64,000 nt of DNA from Candidatus Omnitrophota bacterium (GCA_016235185.1 JACRLT010000023.1:1-64000), one strand, 5' to 3'; positions 16,235-25,183 are shown, counted from the first letter of the stretch. Notes: generated by a model from the sequence alone, not told the origin. Numbers and translations are program-made.

Positions 16235-17716
16235 CTATTTCGTCCTTTTCTTAAAATCCAAAATATGCCCAAAAACTTTTTTTGCGCCGCGGCCAAAATA
16301 TGACAGATCTGAAAAACTACGCACTGATGCAAGGCGGTTCAAGATAAACTCCGGATCAAAAGCAACTGCGTAAATACCCTGGACAAGCTGCATCATCTTT
16401 TTGTCGTCAATAGGGCTTCTCATAACAGGTTGTTTCATATCATAATCATTCCAATCCAAAGAACGCAACAACCCATCGCGCCTGCATTCGTCAAATAACG
16501 GTGAGCCGGGATAAGGGATAACGACAGTAGCTTGCACAGTATAGGCATACCCCTTCTTTAAAAGCCAGCGGCCCAGATCGAGGGTTTTAAGGGCATCATT
16601 ATAACTCTCCCAGGGATAACCGAACATTATAGTGATATGTGGATATAGGCCGGCTTTCCGCGCCGATTTGCAAGATTCGACTATCTCTTGAGTGGGAACA
16701 TTCTTATGTATCCTATCGAGGGTCACCTGATTGGCTGATTCAAGGCCGAATAAAACCAACCTAAAACCCGCTTCTCTCATCTTTATATACTGATTCTGGT
16801 TTAGGGCGCCGAAGCGCATATTGCAGTCCAGGGTGATTTTTTTATTCAATCCCCGCCCGATCATATCGCCGCAAAATTCTTCGAGCCAGTCTCCTACAGG
16901 GAACGTACCCGTGTCATCCATGATCTCACGCACGCAATGGTGCTCTACAAGTCGCTCGATCTCATCAACAACATTTTCCGGATTCCTTGAACGAAATTCC
17001 GGATATAAAGTTGGCCACGCGCAAAATTTGCACTTCCCCCACCAACAATCCCTTCCTGCCATGATATAAGTACCGGGGGTTCGCTTGAAGTTGCCATTTT
17101 TGTAAGCATAGTTATTCCACTGCGTAAGTTCGCGGTCGATAAAAGGCAGAGAATTCAAGTCATGGTCGAGTTTGAACTTACCGGTGTTCTTGACAGAAGA
17201 ACCGTCTCGATACCAGATACCAGGCTCAAGGAGTCGATAGTCGATGGTCGATGGTCTATGGTTTAAAGAATTGCATAAATTTAAAAGCAGAAAATCGTAG
17301 TCGCCGCCTGTCAGGACAAAATCCACTTTTGAATTATCAAAGGATTCTTGGGGCAATGCTGTTACATGGTCTCCGAATAAGACAGTCGACAGTCGATAGT
17401 CGATAGTCGATAGTTTTTTCAAATCATCAATAATGCGCCAATGCTGTTTGACTACAGGGGTTTTTGTTTCGATAGCTACAAGATCCGGCCTCTCGGCTTT
17501 GACCCTTGTCAAAAAATCCTCGTATGACAAGCCGGAGGCTATAGCATCGAGCCAGATACAATCGTGTCCTTCTTTTTTAAGCAGTGTGGCAGCTGTTGCA
17601 GGCACAACTGGATAAATATACGTGGGCTCCTTAAAATACTGGAACTGCCTGTTTTGAGACAACAGGGGTACGCCCATATCACTTTTTAGCGGCGGATAGG
17701 CGATAATTATCTTCAA
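16235..17716 (-). CDS. B12-binding domain radical SAM protein
   Basis: A 493-residue protein. Residues ~1-170 form a B12-binding-like Rossmann domain, and the radical SAM core begins at ~215. The cluster cysteines are C224, C229 and C232 (CWWGKCKFC), a CX4CX2C spacing rather than the usual CX3CX2C; CWWG-type motifs with widened spacing occur in some rSAM subfamilies. The first domain contains the peptide STIDYRL twice (103-109, 156-162), both encoded by in-frame heptamer arrays. The start is TTG at 17716, six bases after AAGGAG, which is the 3' end of a leader element. It may act in methylation or rearrangement of a lipid or envelope sugar; substrate unknown. Confidence 0.88.
   Translation of the reverse strand: MKIIIAYPPLKSDMGVPLLSQNRQFQYFKEPTYIYPVVPATAATLLKKEGHDCIWLDAIASGLSYEDFLTRVKAERPDLVAIETKTPVVKQHWRIIDDLKKLSTIDYRLSTVLFGDHVTALPQESFDNSKVDFVLTGGDYDFLLLNLCNSLNHRPSTIDYRLLEPGIWYRDGSSVKNTGKFKLDHDLNSLPFIDRELTQWNNYAYKNGNFKRTPGTYIMAGRDCWWGKCKFCAWPTLYPEFRSRNPENVVDEIERLVEHHCVREIMDDTGTFPVGDWLEEFCGDMIGRGLNKKITLDCNMRFGALNQNQYIKMREAGFRLVLFGLESANQVTLDRIHKNVPTQEIVESCKSARKAGLYPHITIMFGYPWESYNDALKTLDLGRWLLKKGYAYTVQATVVIPYPGSPLFDECRRDGLLRSLDWNDYDMKQPVMRSPIDDKKMMQLVQGIYAVAFDPEFILNRLASVRSFSDLSYFGRGAKKVFGHILDFKKRTK
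17233..17263. repeat. heptamer array 2 (inside the radical SAM gene)
   Basis: Four 7-base units of the type GTCGATR lie within codons ~154-164. They keep the reading frame and encode STIDYRL on the minus strand. Confidence 0.8.
17384..17412. repeat. heptamer array 3 (inside the radical SAM gene)
   Basis: Four 7-base units GTCGAYA, three of them identical, encode residues ~101-111. The word is the same as in array 2, 120 bases away, and is read in the same codon phase. Confidence 0.85.
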
Positions 17717-17721
17717 ATCCT

Positions 17722-17820
17722 ACTCCTTGATTTTGTCTTTTTCGGTTATCCTTACAAAATCAACTCCGTAGCTTGCGTAGTAAATTTTGTTAGAAATTTA
17801 CAAGCGTTCAAGCAAGGAGT
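17722..17820 (-). promoter_or_regulatory. double-hairpin leader element, copy B
   Basis: Minus-strand leader of the radical SAM gene. Hairpin 1 pairs ACTCC with GGAGT, GCTTG with CAAGC and GTAAATT with AATTTAC; hairpin 2 pairs TTGATTTTGT with ACAAAATCAA. The element ends in AAGGAGT, the Shine-Dalgarno sequence of the TTG start at 17716. The inner stem differs completely from the GTCCGCCA/TGGCGGAC stem of copies C and D but stays paired. Confidence 0.65.
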
Positions 17821-17828
17821 TTCGGTAT

Positions 17829-18791
17829 TTATGCTTCAATTTCTTCTTTCAATTTAGGCATTGACAAACCGATCAAAAAATATAATCCGTAGGTCACGTG
17901 CGTAAAAAATGTGCCAAGAGCGACTAATTGAGTCATCTTTAAATCGTTCTCTTGCCGGCTCGATAAGAGAACAAAAAAAACATAAGCAAGTATCGACACG
18001 ATATATGCGCCAAGAAACGATAAATTAAACAACGAAATAAAGAACCCGATAGAAAACCATAGGAAGAACAATGATGGCATAAAATATTGCCACCTCAAGG
18101 AAGTCTCCGGGAACCGCTTCGCAAAATATCCCCTGTGCAGCCCGTAGTTTAATATCTGCTTTAAGTGCGGCAGCATGATGGCCCGGCGATGGTGAAAAAC
18201 AAGCACGTCCGGATCGTAGACGATTTTCTTCTTTAGCCGCTTTGTGATCTCCAGGCAAAGGAATGTATCTTCCCCAGGCCACAACTTTGTCCTGAATCCG
18301 CCTATCTCTTCAAAGATATCCTTACGGACCAAAAGATTGCATGAAGGGTAATCATCGACAAGCATCTTTTTTCCTTTTACGTAACGGTATCTGAAAGTTC
18401 CGCTGACCAAATACGATTCATAGACATGGCCGCCGGCACGCCTGGCAAAATCATCGCAAGGAGGAGTAACCGCAGGCCCCCCTACTGCACCCACTTCGGG
18501 ATCGTTAAAATTTTTAACGGCTGCCGATAGCCACTCTTGTGCAGGATAAGCATCATCATCCAGGAAAGCGAGTATTTCCCCCATTGCCAGTTTTGCGGCC
18601 ATATCCCTTTTTTCTGCCGGCAGGCATGGCCCGGTTGGAATAATACGTACGCGCTCTTGTTCGAATGCGAATTTTTCATCCGGCATAACCAGGACCTCAT
18701 AGTCAGAATAAGATAATTTAGAGATCTTCTGCAACGATTCCCTCAAAAAATTATTATCCCTTTTAACAGCAATAATGATCGTAACTTTCAT
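17829..18791 (-). CDS. glycosyltransferase family 2 protein with C-terminal membrane segments
   Basis: A 320-residue GT2 protein. It has a compact N-terminus (VTIIIAVKRDNNFLRESL), the metal-binding DDD in LAFLDDDAYP, a GGPAVTPP acceptor-loop region and a GED acid in KLWPGEDTFL. Residues ~235-310 hold three or four hydrophobic segments. It resembles the integral-membrane GT2 enzymes of surface glycan loci. It lies 14 bases after the next GT2 gene in the same run of minus-strand genes. Donor and acceptor unknown. Confidence 0.87.
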   Translation of the reverse strand: MKVTIIIAVKRDNNFLRESLQKISKLSYSDYEVLVMPDEKFAFEQERVRIIPTGPCLPAEKRDMAAKLAMGEILAFLDDDAYPAQEWLSAAVKNFNDPEVGAVGGPAVTPPCDDFARRAGGHVYESYLVSGTFRYRYVKGKKMLVDDYPSCNLLVRKDIFEEIGGFRTKLWPGEDTFLCLEITKRLKKKIVYDPDVLVFHHRRAIMLPHLKQILNYGLHRGYFAKRFPETSLRWQYFMPSLFFLWFSIGFFISLFNLSFLGAYIVSILAYVFFVLLSSRQENDLKMTQLVALGTFFTHVTYGLYFLIGLSMPKLKEEIEA

Positions 18792-18805
18792 TTGTCTTTT
18801 ATGCG

Positions 18806-19567
18806 TTATTTTCCGTTCTTCTCTGGATGAACCTGGTCGTAATAGCGCAAAATATTCATCCTGTAAAAAATAGCCAAGGTATCCCAGCCAGTCTGGAGCA
18901 TAGCCTTTAAACCAATGCGGCCAAACTGGCGATTTTGTTTTAAGACGATAGGGGCTTCAGCTATCTTAAAACCAAATCTGTGCGCATTGGCCAAGATCTC
19001 AAGATCAAGCGCGAATTTTTTGACAACGATCCTAGGTAGGACCTCCTTAAGCACCTTCCTTTTGAAGAGCTTTAATCCAGTCTGCGTGTCATGTATGGGC
19101 AGGCCAAAAAGTATTTTAATCACCAGGTAGTAAATAAAACTCACGGCCCTGCGAGAAAAAGGATACTCCACCTGGGAATTCGGGTGCAGCTTGGAGCCGA
19201 TCACGACATCGGCATCATCAAGCCTTAAAATGTCAAACAGGGTCTGTGCCTGTGCCGGATGAAGATCGAGATCGGCATCAAGAAAGACGATGTAATCACC
19301 CGTTGTATACCGAAATGCCTTCTTTAACGCGCGGCCCTTGCCGTAATTGACAAGATTTCGTTTCACTTTAATACGGCCACAGCGCTGGGCAACCTCAAGC
19401 GCTTTGGCAAGCGTATTGTCCTTTGAGCCGTCATCGATCACAACGATCTCATAATCGCATCCGAATTCGTCAAAGGTCCGGATAGTCTCAAGCAAGCTAT
19501 CTGATATTACGGCGCCTTCGTTATAAGCCGGGATTATGACCGAAACTTTACCTTCAAGGTTCTTCAA
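18806..19567 (-). CDS. glycosyltransferase family 2, polyprenyl-phosphate-sugar synthase-like (DPM1-like)
   Basis: A 253-residue protein with the short DPM1/GtrB-type GT2 domain: SVIIPAYNEGAVI, IVVIDDGSKDNT, the FLDADLDLHP metal site and a QTGLKLFKRKVL acceptor motif. Members load glucose or mannose onto polyprenyl phosphate at the cytoplasmic face, making donors for GT-C enzymes. A GT-C-like gene at the far end of the cluster could be a user of such a donor. The start overlaps the flippase stop by 14 bases. Confidence 0.88.
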   Translation of the reverse strand: MKNLEGKVSVIIPAYNEGAVISDSLLETIRTFDEFGCDYEIVVIDDGSKDNTLAKALEVAQRCGRIKVKRNLVNYGKGRALKKAFRYTTGDYIVFLDADLDLHPAQAQTLFDILRLDDADVVIGSKLHPNSQVEYPFSRRAVSFIYYLVIKILFGLPIHDTQTGLKLFKRKVLKEVLPRIVVKKFALDLEILANAHRFGFKIAEAPIVLKQNRQFGRIGLKAMLQTGWDTLAIFYRMNILRYYDQVHPEKNGK

Positions 19568-20822
19568 CTTTTTCCTTACTAGCCAGCCAGAGGCCGCAAA
19601 CCGATAAAAAAACAGAATCTATTAACAAGATCGACAGTACCTGCTCTAAGGCTGAATGCGCAAACCAGATGCCTGCTACCTGGAAAAACGAAACAATGCA
19701 TAACAGATAGATATATTTCATGTTGTGCAGGGACAAGTGGTACAGCATCAGGATGTTGACCAGTGCAAAAAATGTCATGCTTAAAGCAAAAAATTTAATG
19801 AGGCCAATGGCTTGAGGATGGGTGTGTCCGGTTAGACCTTTAAGAATAGACCCTGGAAAAAGTAAAGCAAAGATAGTCACAATTCCGCAAACTCCCCCGA
19901 CCGCCCAAAGGCACCGCTTTAAAAGCACATAAGTATCCAAATTTTTGGCATGGTTTTCTACTATCTTAGGGAACATGACAATACCTACGGCGCCAGGGAC
20001 AAATAAGACTATTTTGCCTACCATCTGCGCTACTGAATAATAACCTGCCGACGTAGCATCAAAGTAATGTTTCACAAGGATGACGTCCATATTCGTCAAT
20101 ACGAAAAAACAAAGCGTCGCAAGGCCGACAGGTATAAAATAATAATTGATCTCTTTTTTATCCAAAGGATACTTTGTCCCGTGGTGATGCGCCTGCCTCA
20201 ACCACGAAGGTAGTTGGAACAGAGAGAAAACCAAGGCAAATACGGAAGACAAAATAAACCCTAACAGAGCTCCGGCGACCTTAAAACCTAATGCCACCAA
20301 AGAAAAACCCATCCCTAATTTTACCAGTCCGGAAGCCACGGTATTAAAAGCGACTTCTTTGAATTTCTGCAGGCCGTAGAGCGAGCCCATTGTAATAGCG
20401 GCGCTTGATCCAAAAAGCAGCCCTAAACCTGTCAAGTAAACTAACCCAGCGCTCTGGAGGCGCAAAAAGCCGGCTACCCCTCTTCCCCAAAGAATAAAAA
20501 TAAAAAATATAAATATGAGAAAAAAAACAAGCGGCTTGGCAAAATAATAAACCAAGGCTTTGACGTCATCCTTGCGGTCATGCGCCATAAATTTGGCCAC
20601 ATAGCGAGTCATGACGGTTTGCAATACCCCCAAAGGCACTGAAAAGAACATCATCAAAGACACCAGCGAATTAAGGACTCCGTAATCTTGCGGGTCAAGC
20701 TTTCTGACCATGTAAAGCCAAAATACGAGGTTCGTGACGTTAACAAAAACACTTGAGACAAAGATCAGCGCGCTTTGCCTAAATAGCGATTCTCCAAAAA
20801 TAAATTTTATTAGCCGTCTCAT
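19554..20822 (-). CDS. polysaccharide/lipid-linked oligosaccharide flippase (MATE/Wzx superfamily)
   Basis: A 422-residue integral membrane protein with about twelve to fourteen hydrophobic segments and the flippase-like N-terminal layout (two long helices, then YGVLNSLVSLMMF). It would move undecaprenyl-linked glycan to the periplasm, in keeping with the neighbouring glycosyltransferases. It overlaps GT2 genes on both sides (14 and 4 bases). A precise Wzx subtype cannot be given. Confidence 0.87.
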   Translation of the reverse strand: MRRLIKFIFGESLFRQSALIFVSSVFVNVTNLVFWLYMVRKLDPQDYGVLNSLVSLMMFFSVPLGVLQTVMTRYVAKFMAHDRKDDVKALVYYFAKPLVFFLIFIFFIFILWGRGVAGFLRLQSAGLVYLTGLGLLFGSSAAITMGSLYGLQKFKEVAFNTVASGLVKLGMGFSLVALGFKVAGALLGFILSSVFALVFSLFQLPSWLRQAHHHGTKYPLDKKEINYYFIPVGLATLCFFVLTNMDVILVKHYFDATSAGYYSVAQMVGKIVLFVPGAVGIVMFPKIVENHAKNLDTYVLLKRCLWAVGGVCGIVTIFALLFPGSILKGLTGHTHPQAIGLIKFFALSMTFFALVNILMLYHLSLHNMKYIYLLCIVSFFQVAGIWFAHSALEQVLSILLIDSVFLSVCGLWLASKEKVEEP

Positions 20823-21475
20823 CGAATTTTAAAAACGAATTTAAAAAAACGCAGCGTATCTTTTACCGGATGTATGGCGCTGTATTGCCCCTCGTAAACC
20901 GTTGTGACGGGTACAGACTCTATCAAAAAACCTTTGCTGGAAGCATCCAATAACATTTCAGATTCGATCTCAAATTTTTCAGTTGAAAGATTTAGGGTTT
21001 TAAGGGCTTTCATATCAATAAGGCGAAAACCGCACTGCGTATCAGGTACATACTGTTTACACATGACGGATAAAACGTATGACATGAATTTATTGGTCAG
21101 CCAGCGTATCACCGGCATGCCTTTTGCTTTATACATACGATTGCCGACAATAATGCCCGGTCTTTTTTCTTTATATCGATCAACAAACTGGGCTATATCG
21201 CCAGGCAAGTGCTGGCCGTCACCATCCATGACAATAACAGCATCGTAATCACGGCAGGTCAACAAGCCGAATGCTTTTCTCAAAGATGCGCCTTTGCCGA
21301 GATTATGCTCGTTCATTATGACCTCGGCTCCGTTTTCATGGGCCAGCTGCGCGGTTTTATCACTTGAGCCATCGTCAATGACCAAGGCATCGTACCCGAG
21401 CTCACGAACAGCCTTAACAAGCCAGCCTATGGTCTTTTCTTCGTTAAAAGATGGGATAAGGCAGACAAATTTCAT
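20819..21475 (-). CDS. glycosyltransferase family 2, DPM1-like
   Basis: A 218-residue GT2 domain protein (CLIPSFNEEKTI, ALVIDDGSSDKT, VIVMDGDGQH as the DXD, PDTQCGFRLID as the acceptor motif). I choose ATG 21475, which overlaps the acyltransferase stop as ATGA and gives the standard family start; an upstream in-frame ATG at 21505 would add ten unlike residues. Like the previous gene it probably makes a polyprenyl- or lipid-linked sugar. Confidence 0.88.
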   Translation of the reverse strand: MKFVCLIPSFNEEKTIGWLVKAVRELGYDALVIDDGSSDKTAQLAHENGAEVIMNEHNLGKGASLRKAFGLLTCRDYDAVIVMDGDGQHLPGDIAQFVDRYKEKRPGIIVGNRMYKAKGMPVIRWLTNKFMSYVLSVMCKQYVPDTQCGFRLIDMKALKTLNLSTEKFEIESEMLLDASSKGFLIESVPVTTVYEGQYSAIHPVKDTLRFFKFVFKIR

Positions 21476-22314
21476 TCTTTCCAGAACTCCCTGAACATCA
21501 ACCATTGTGCAGGATATTGACGGATGATACTTTCAATGATCCCAACATATTCTTTCATAATGCGATCTTCTGATCCTTCGGTGGACAGAGGCGGCAAAAA
21601 TCTAAGCACATGAGAATCATCGGCTTGGCGGATCATAAAACCCGGCACGATCGACGCCCCTGTGCGCTTGGCCAGTACTGCCGGCCCCTTTGGGATGATC
21701 TTTTCCTCACCGAAAAAACTCATTTTTTTGCCGCCATTAGCAAAATCCCTGTCTCCCACTAAAGCAACAATGTGATTTTTTTTCAACGCATCATAGATAC
21801 GCCGAAGAGCTACGCCAAGCGACGGCACGACAACTACCCCAAGCCTCTCGCGCTGATAATTAAAAAGTTCATTAACTTTAGGGTGGCGATGAGGCAAAGC
21901 TACGGCAAACATCGGGTATCCCAAAAGCGACATAAAGATACCGCCCAATTCCCAATTACCAACATGCGCAGAAAGGATGATGACGCCTTTGCCTTTTTTT
22001 AAGGCTTCATCCACATATTTGAGGCCCTCGATCTTAAAATAGTGGCCCAGATCTTCTTTTTTTAAATATGATACCCTGAAGAACTCGATCATATATTTTC
22101 CAAAATTTACAAAAACCTCTTTTGCGTAGGAATGGATCTTTTTATGTTCCGGCTCGGGTAATATCCTTATTAAATTGCCTATAACAGCCTTTCTATCGCG
22201 CGGGGAAATATAATACTTCATGATAGACAAAAAAATCGCCACTCCATATGCAATTTTTAATGGGAGACGAATGGCGAGCAGATATACGATCTTATAGAGC
22301 CAGTAAGCTATCAT
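21472..22314 (-). CDS. lysophospholipid / Kdo2-lipid A acyltransferase (LpxL/HtrB family)
   Basis: A 280-residue protein with an N-terminal hydrophobic anchor and the catalytic H-x4-E pair (His117, Glu122 in SAHVGNWELGG). A later VGDRDFANGG block carries the family's conserved Arg-Asp region. LpxL-family enzymes add a secondary acyl chain to lipid A at the inner membrane, so the organism probably makes lipid A or a similar glycolipid. Neighbours are a lipid glycosyltransferase (4-base overlap) and a GT2 gene (4-base overlap). Confidence 0.9.
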   Translation of the reverse strand: MIAYWLYKIVYLLAIRLPLKIAYGVAIFLSIMKYYISPRDRKAVIGNLIRILPEPEHKKIHSYAKEVFVNFGKYMIEFFRVSYLKKEDLGHYFKIEGLKYVDEALKKGKGVIILSAHVGNWELGGIFMSLLGYPMFAVALPHRHPKVNELFNYQRERLGVVVVPSLGVALRRIYDALKKNHIVALVGDRDFANGGKKMSFFGEEKIIPKGPAVLAKRTGASIVPGFMIRQADDSHVLRFLPPLSTEGSEDRIMKEYVGIIESIIRQYPAQWLMFREFWKE

Positions 22315-23438
22315 AGGCCTAGGATGAACTGGGCGATGTCCAAAGAAGATGCTGGTCTTGAAAGTGGATTAATATTATCTATGAGCGAGTGAACGCCTTT
22401 CTGCAGGACTGAAGGATGCAACATTTTATCTATTGCCCCCAGGACTTCCTCGGGCCTCTCAATTTTTATGGCCGCTCTCCTTTTTGTCAGAAAATCAGTA
22501 TTACGGGTTTCCTGGCCCGGGATAGGGTTTAAGATGATCATGGGCAATTTTTTAGCCAGGGCCTCTGCGGCCGTAATACCTCCGGGCTTGGTAATGATCA
22601 GGCTAGCCATGCTCATAAGGCGCTCGATCTGGTCGGTAAAACGGAAGGCCATGATCCTATTTTTAAAATGTGTCAGGCGTATCCATTTGTAGAGTTTTTT
22701 ATTCATTCCACAGACTGCAATGATCTGAAATTCTTTATCTGATAGATCCAGCTCGAATAACAAGTCCTTGATCGGGCCCAAACCATGGCCGCCTCCCATG
22801 ACCATTATTACCGGTATGCCATCCTTTAAGCCATAATTTGCCATAAGCTCATTACGGTTTTGTTGGGCTGAAAATTTTGGGTCAATGGGAATGCCGAGTA
22901 TATGTATCTTTTGTGCAGAGACCCCTTTTCCAACAAGCAAATCGCGGCTTTCAGGAGTCGGTACGATATAATGATCTACATCATCATAAACCCAAAAAGC
23001 ATGAGGGGAAAAATCAGTAAGAACGCCTATCAGGGGAAGAGCGGAGTTATGAGGAGTCTTTCTTTTATAATCGGCTACGATACCGCAGGGAAATGCTTGA
23101 GTACAGATGATAATATCAGGTTTAAAATGATTGATCAGCCCGCGTATACGCCTGATACCCAAAGTATGGATCCAGTTCTTGACCATCTGGCTTCGGCCCA
23201 CAAGTTTAGGATTATCATACATCTTCTCCCAAATTTGTGGAACTCTTTTTATAACAGTCAGATAGAGAAAATGAGTCAACCTTTCAACAAAGGGAAAAGC
23301 ATAGCGAAATGCATTCACGCACTGCACCGCGCAAGCCGGATCCTTAAGTTCTATTGCCCTCTTAATAGCCTGTGCTGCGCTATGATGGCCGGAACGCTCG
23401 GTTATGTATAGAACAAGTACTCTTTTTCCATTTGCCAT
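22311..23438 (-). CDS. MGDG-synthase/MurG-like GT28 glycosyltransferase
   Basis: A 375-residue GT-B protein. The N-terminal domain begins VLVLYITERSGHHSAAQAIKRA, the MGDG-synthase signature, and contains VLTDFSPHAFWVYDDVDHYIVPT. The C-terminal GT28 domain has MVMGGGHGLGP and the donor-binding TKPGGITAAEALA. Relatives glycosylate diacylglycerol or similar lipid acceptors at the membrane. With the LpxL-like gene just after it, this is probably a membrane glycolipid module. Head of the glycan gene run; 180 gene-free bases precede it. Confidence 0.9.
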   Translation of the reverse strand: MANGKRVLVLYITERSGHHSAAQAIKRAIELKDPACAVQCVNAFRYAFPFVERLTHFLYLTVIKRVPQIWEKMYDNPKLVGRSQMVKNWIHTLGIRRIRGLINHFKPDIIICTQAFPCGIVADYKRKTPHNSALPLIGVLTDFSPHAFWVYDDVDHYIVPTPESRDLLVGKGVSAQKIHILGIPIDPKFSAQQNRNELMANYGLKDGIPVIMVMGGGHGLGPIKDLLFELDLSDKEFQIIAVCGMNKKLYKWIRLTHFKNRIMAFRFTDQIERLMSMASLIITKPGGITAAEALAKKLPMIILNPIPGQETRNTDFLTKRRAAIKIERPEEVLGAIDKMLHPSVLQKGVHSLIDNINPLSRPASSLDIAQFILGL

Positions 23439-23575
23439 AAGGCGCTATTTTAACACAAAACCTTATTGCTGACAACAAGTTTTGACAAATCAGGATGGCA
23501 AAAATAAGGTAAGAATTGAGTTATTTGTCCCGCCTTCACAGAATAGAATAAAAGCGTTGCAGCGTCCGCCATTGG

Positions 23576-23617
23576 TACGTTGGCGGACAGCCCGACAAAG
23601 ATTTAGTGGCGGGCGGG
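23576..23617. repeat. twin-hairpin REP-like element
   Basis: Two adjacent hairpins: GTCCGCCA with TGGCGGAC, then GCCCG with CGGGC around a 15-base loop. About 38 bases are identical, in inverse orientation, to the insertion at 56933-56983, so this is a dispersed element. It sits at the 3' end of the DUF3108 gene. The rest of 23439-23575 shows nothing I can name. Confidence 0.7.
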
Positions 23618-23620
23618 ATG

Positions 23621-24412
23621 TCACTGAATGGGCAAGCCAGCGGGGTTTCCACGGGTAACTTCTGTGGCAACAAGATACAACATTCCTCCGGCAACAAGGC
23701 CTTGGATCCTCAAAGGCAGGCGATCAGGCTCTGGACTCAACCAGATCCTGTATTTTGGCGGATTACTTTCAAGATAATACGCATTAAATACGCCAAGAGA
23801 CGTTTTTATCTTCCTCATACTTTTTACAAGAAGTTCAAAATTTTGTGTTGGAAGCGTAATTTTATACGATTTCCCGGGCTTGAGTTCTTTATCATTCCTA
23901 AGCTTGTATAGCAAGAGCAGGACATTATTCATGCCGTCTTTTGTATTTATGACTTGCGATTCGCTTTTTTTATCGTCGACACTTTTAGAGATGGTTACAG
24001 ACCTCTTATTCTCGGCATAAGACTCAAAGATCGTTTCGTCTTTGCCAAGAATCCTGATCTTTCGCTCAACACGCACAGGAGAAGCGAAATCGAGCGTTCC
24101 GAAGACGTTATCCTCGTCATTAACGGAGAAGGTCGTGACTTTAAAAATAACGTGCTGGACCTTTCGAGTGCCTTCTTCCACTAGTCCTTTATAGTGAAGT
24201 TCGCCTGAACCAACCCTGATCCCTGCAGAATAAACCCCGAATTTGATAAGTTCGCCAGAGTTAAAAACATTTACAGGTGAATAGATGGCGTTTTGCGGAA
24301 AAACAACGTTCTTATTTTGCTTCTCTGTTGCCTGGCAACCGGCATTTTCAATTTGTAGGCAAGCAAATACAAAAAAAAGTATAAGAAAAGTATTTTTTAT
24401 TGTCTTTTTCAT
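23621..24412 (-). CDS. DUF3108 domain protein, exported
   Basis: A 263-residue protein with an N-terminal signal sequence (residues ~5-22, possible lipobox-like Cys at 26). A beta-rich DUF3108 domain follows (SGELIKFGVYSAGIRVGSGEL at the start, YRIWLSPEPDRLPLRIQ near the end). The family is periplasmic or envelope-associated and has no established function. It overlaps the zinc-ribbon gene upstream by 4 bases. Confidence 0.8.
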   Translation of the reverse strand: MKKTIKNTFLILFFVFACLQIENAGCQATEKQNKNVVFPQNAIYSPVNVFNSGELIKFGVYSAGIRVGSGELHYKGLVEEGTRKVQHVIFKVTTFSVNDEDNVFGTLDFASPVRVERKIRILGKDETIFESYAENKRSVTISKSVDDKKSESQVINTKDGMNNVLLLLYKLRNDKELKPGKSYKITLPTQNFELLVKSMRKIKTSLGVFNAYYLESNPPKYRIWLSPEPDRLPLRIQGLVAGGMLYLVATEVTRGNPAGLPIQ

Positions 24413-24720
24413 TTAAAAATTTTCTTAACTTTCATGTGGTCAGCTATCTCTTTTACATCGCCGTATTCCACGTATACAAGGTCAGGTCTTTTTGCGCAAA
24501 GCTTGGCTATAGCACCCGTAGTGACTGCGCCGGATGACTTTCTATAAGAGATGTACTTAAAATCTGTTTTGCATTGCGGGCAATATTTTTCTCTTGAGTA
24601 ATTTATCCCTACCTCGCGGCACGAAAAGCAATCTCCGCTCAATTCTCCGACGATAAGTAAGTGTTTTGACACATCGTCATAGTCCATTTCGCGGCCCACA
24701 CGAAAATAATAATTAGCCAT
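24409..24720 (-). CDS. small zinc-ribbon protein, unknown function
   Basis: A 103-residue protein with two cysteine pairs (CFSC and CPQC, ~17 residues apart) that would bind one zinc ion, and no other recognisable domain. It starts one base from the upstream gene stop and overlaps the DUF3108 gene, so the three small genes form one unit. A nucleic-acid or protein adaptor role is possible but not shown. Confidence 0.75.
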   Translation of the reverse strand: MANYYFRVGREMDYDDVSKHLLIVGELSGDCFSCREVGINYSREKYCPQCKTDFKYISYRKSSGAVTTGAIAKLCAKRPDLVYVEYGDVKEIADHMKVKKIFK

Positions 24721-24721
24721 A

Positions 24722-25183
24722 TCAACGCCCCCTTAATATCGAGTCCCCTGGCCTGACTTGGCGAAAGACCTCAAGGCCTATCTCCTGGCCTGCGCGGGCC
24801 TTATCTATCGGCTGTCTATTGATCTGCATGGAGCCCACGGTCTGCTTAAAATCAGTGATTTTGCCTTTTACCCATATTGGCTCGCCAACCAGCAATGGTT
24901 TTTTTAATTTTACCACTGCTGCATTGACCTTTGGGAAATAATGCGTGATAAACCCAATAATTACGGCCCTGCTTTCTTTTAAGGGCCTTTTTGATCTTAC
25001 AGTTTTGCCTTTTCTAACTATTTTTTTCACCCGCCGCATCACCCTTCTTATCCGTTTAACAGGTTTCTTGCGGTGCTTTAAGGCCTTTCTCTTATATCGC
25101 TTTGCCTTTCGCTTTTTGGAACGGAATTTCTTGGCAGGATGAAGAATGCGGTCAAAAAATCTAAAGAAACTTTTTATTACCAT
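24722..25183 (-). CDS. basic protein with translation-factor-type beta-barrel
   Basis: A 153-residue protein. The first ~70 residues are extremely Lys/Arg-rich (KKFRSKKRKAKRYKRK type). The last ~80 residues resemble the EF-Tu domain-2 beta-barrel also found attached to U32 peptidases (GEPIWVKGKITDFKQTVGSM, AGQEIGLEVFRQVRPGD). The basic tail suggests RNA or ribosome binding. Function unknown; I recall no characterised homologue. The low-complexity start makes the N-terminus hard to place. Confidence 0.75.
   Translation of the reverse strand: MVIKSFFRFFDRILHPAKKFRSKKRKAKRYKRKALKHRKKPVKRIRRVMRRVKKIVRKGKTVRSKRPLKESRAVIIGFITHYFPKVNAAVVKLKKPLLVGEPIWVKGKITDFKQTVGSMQINRQPIDKARAGQEIGLEVFRQVRPGDSILRGR

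Noticed and set aside
17233-17412. Short repeats considered as a CRISPR array
   Set aside because: Units are 7 bases with no spacers and no cas genes are nearby.
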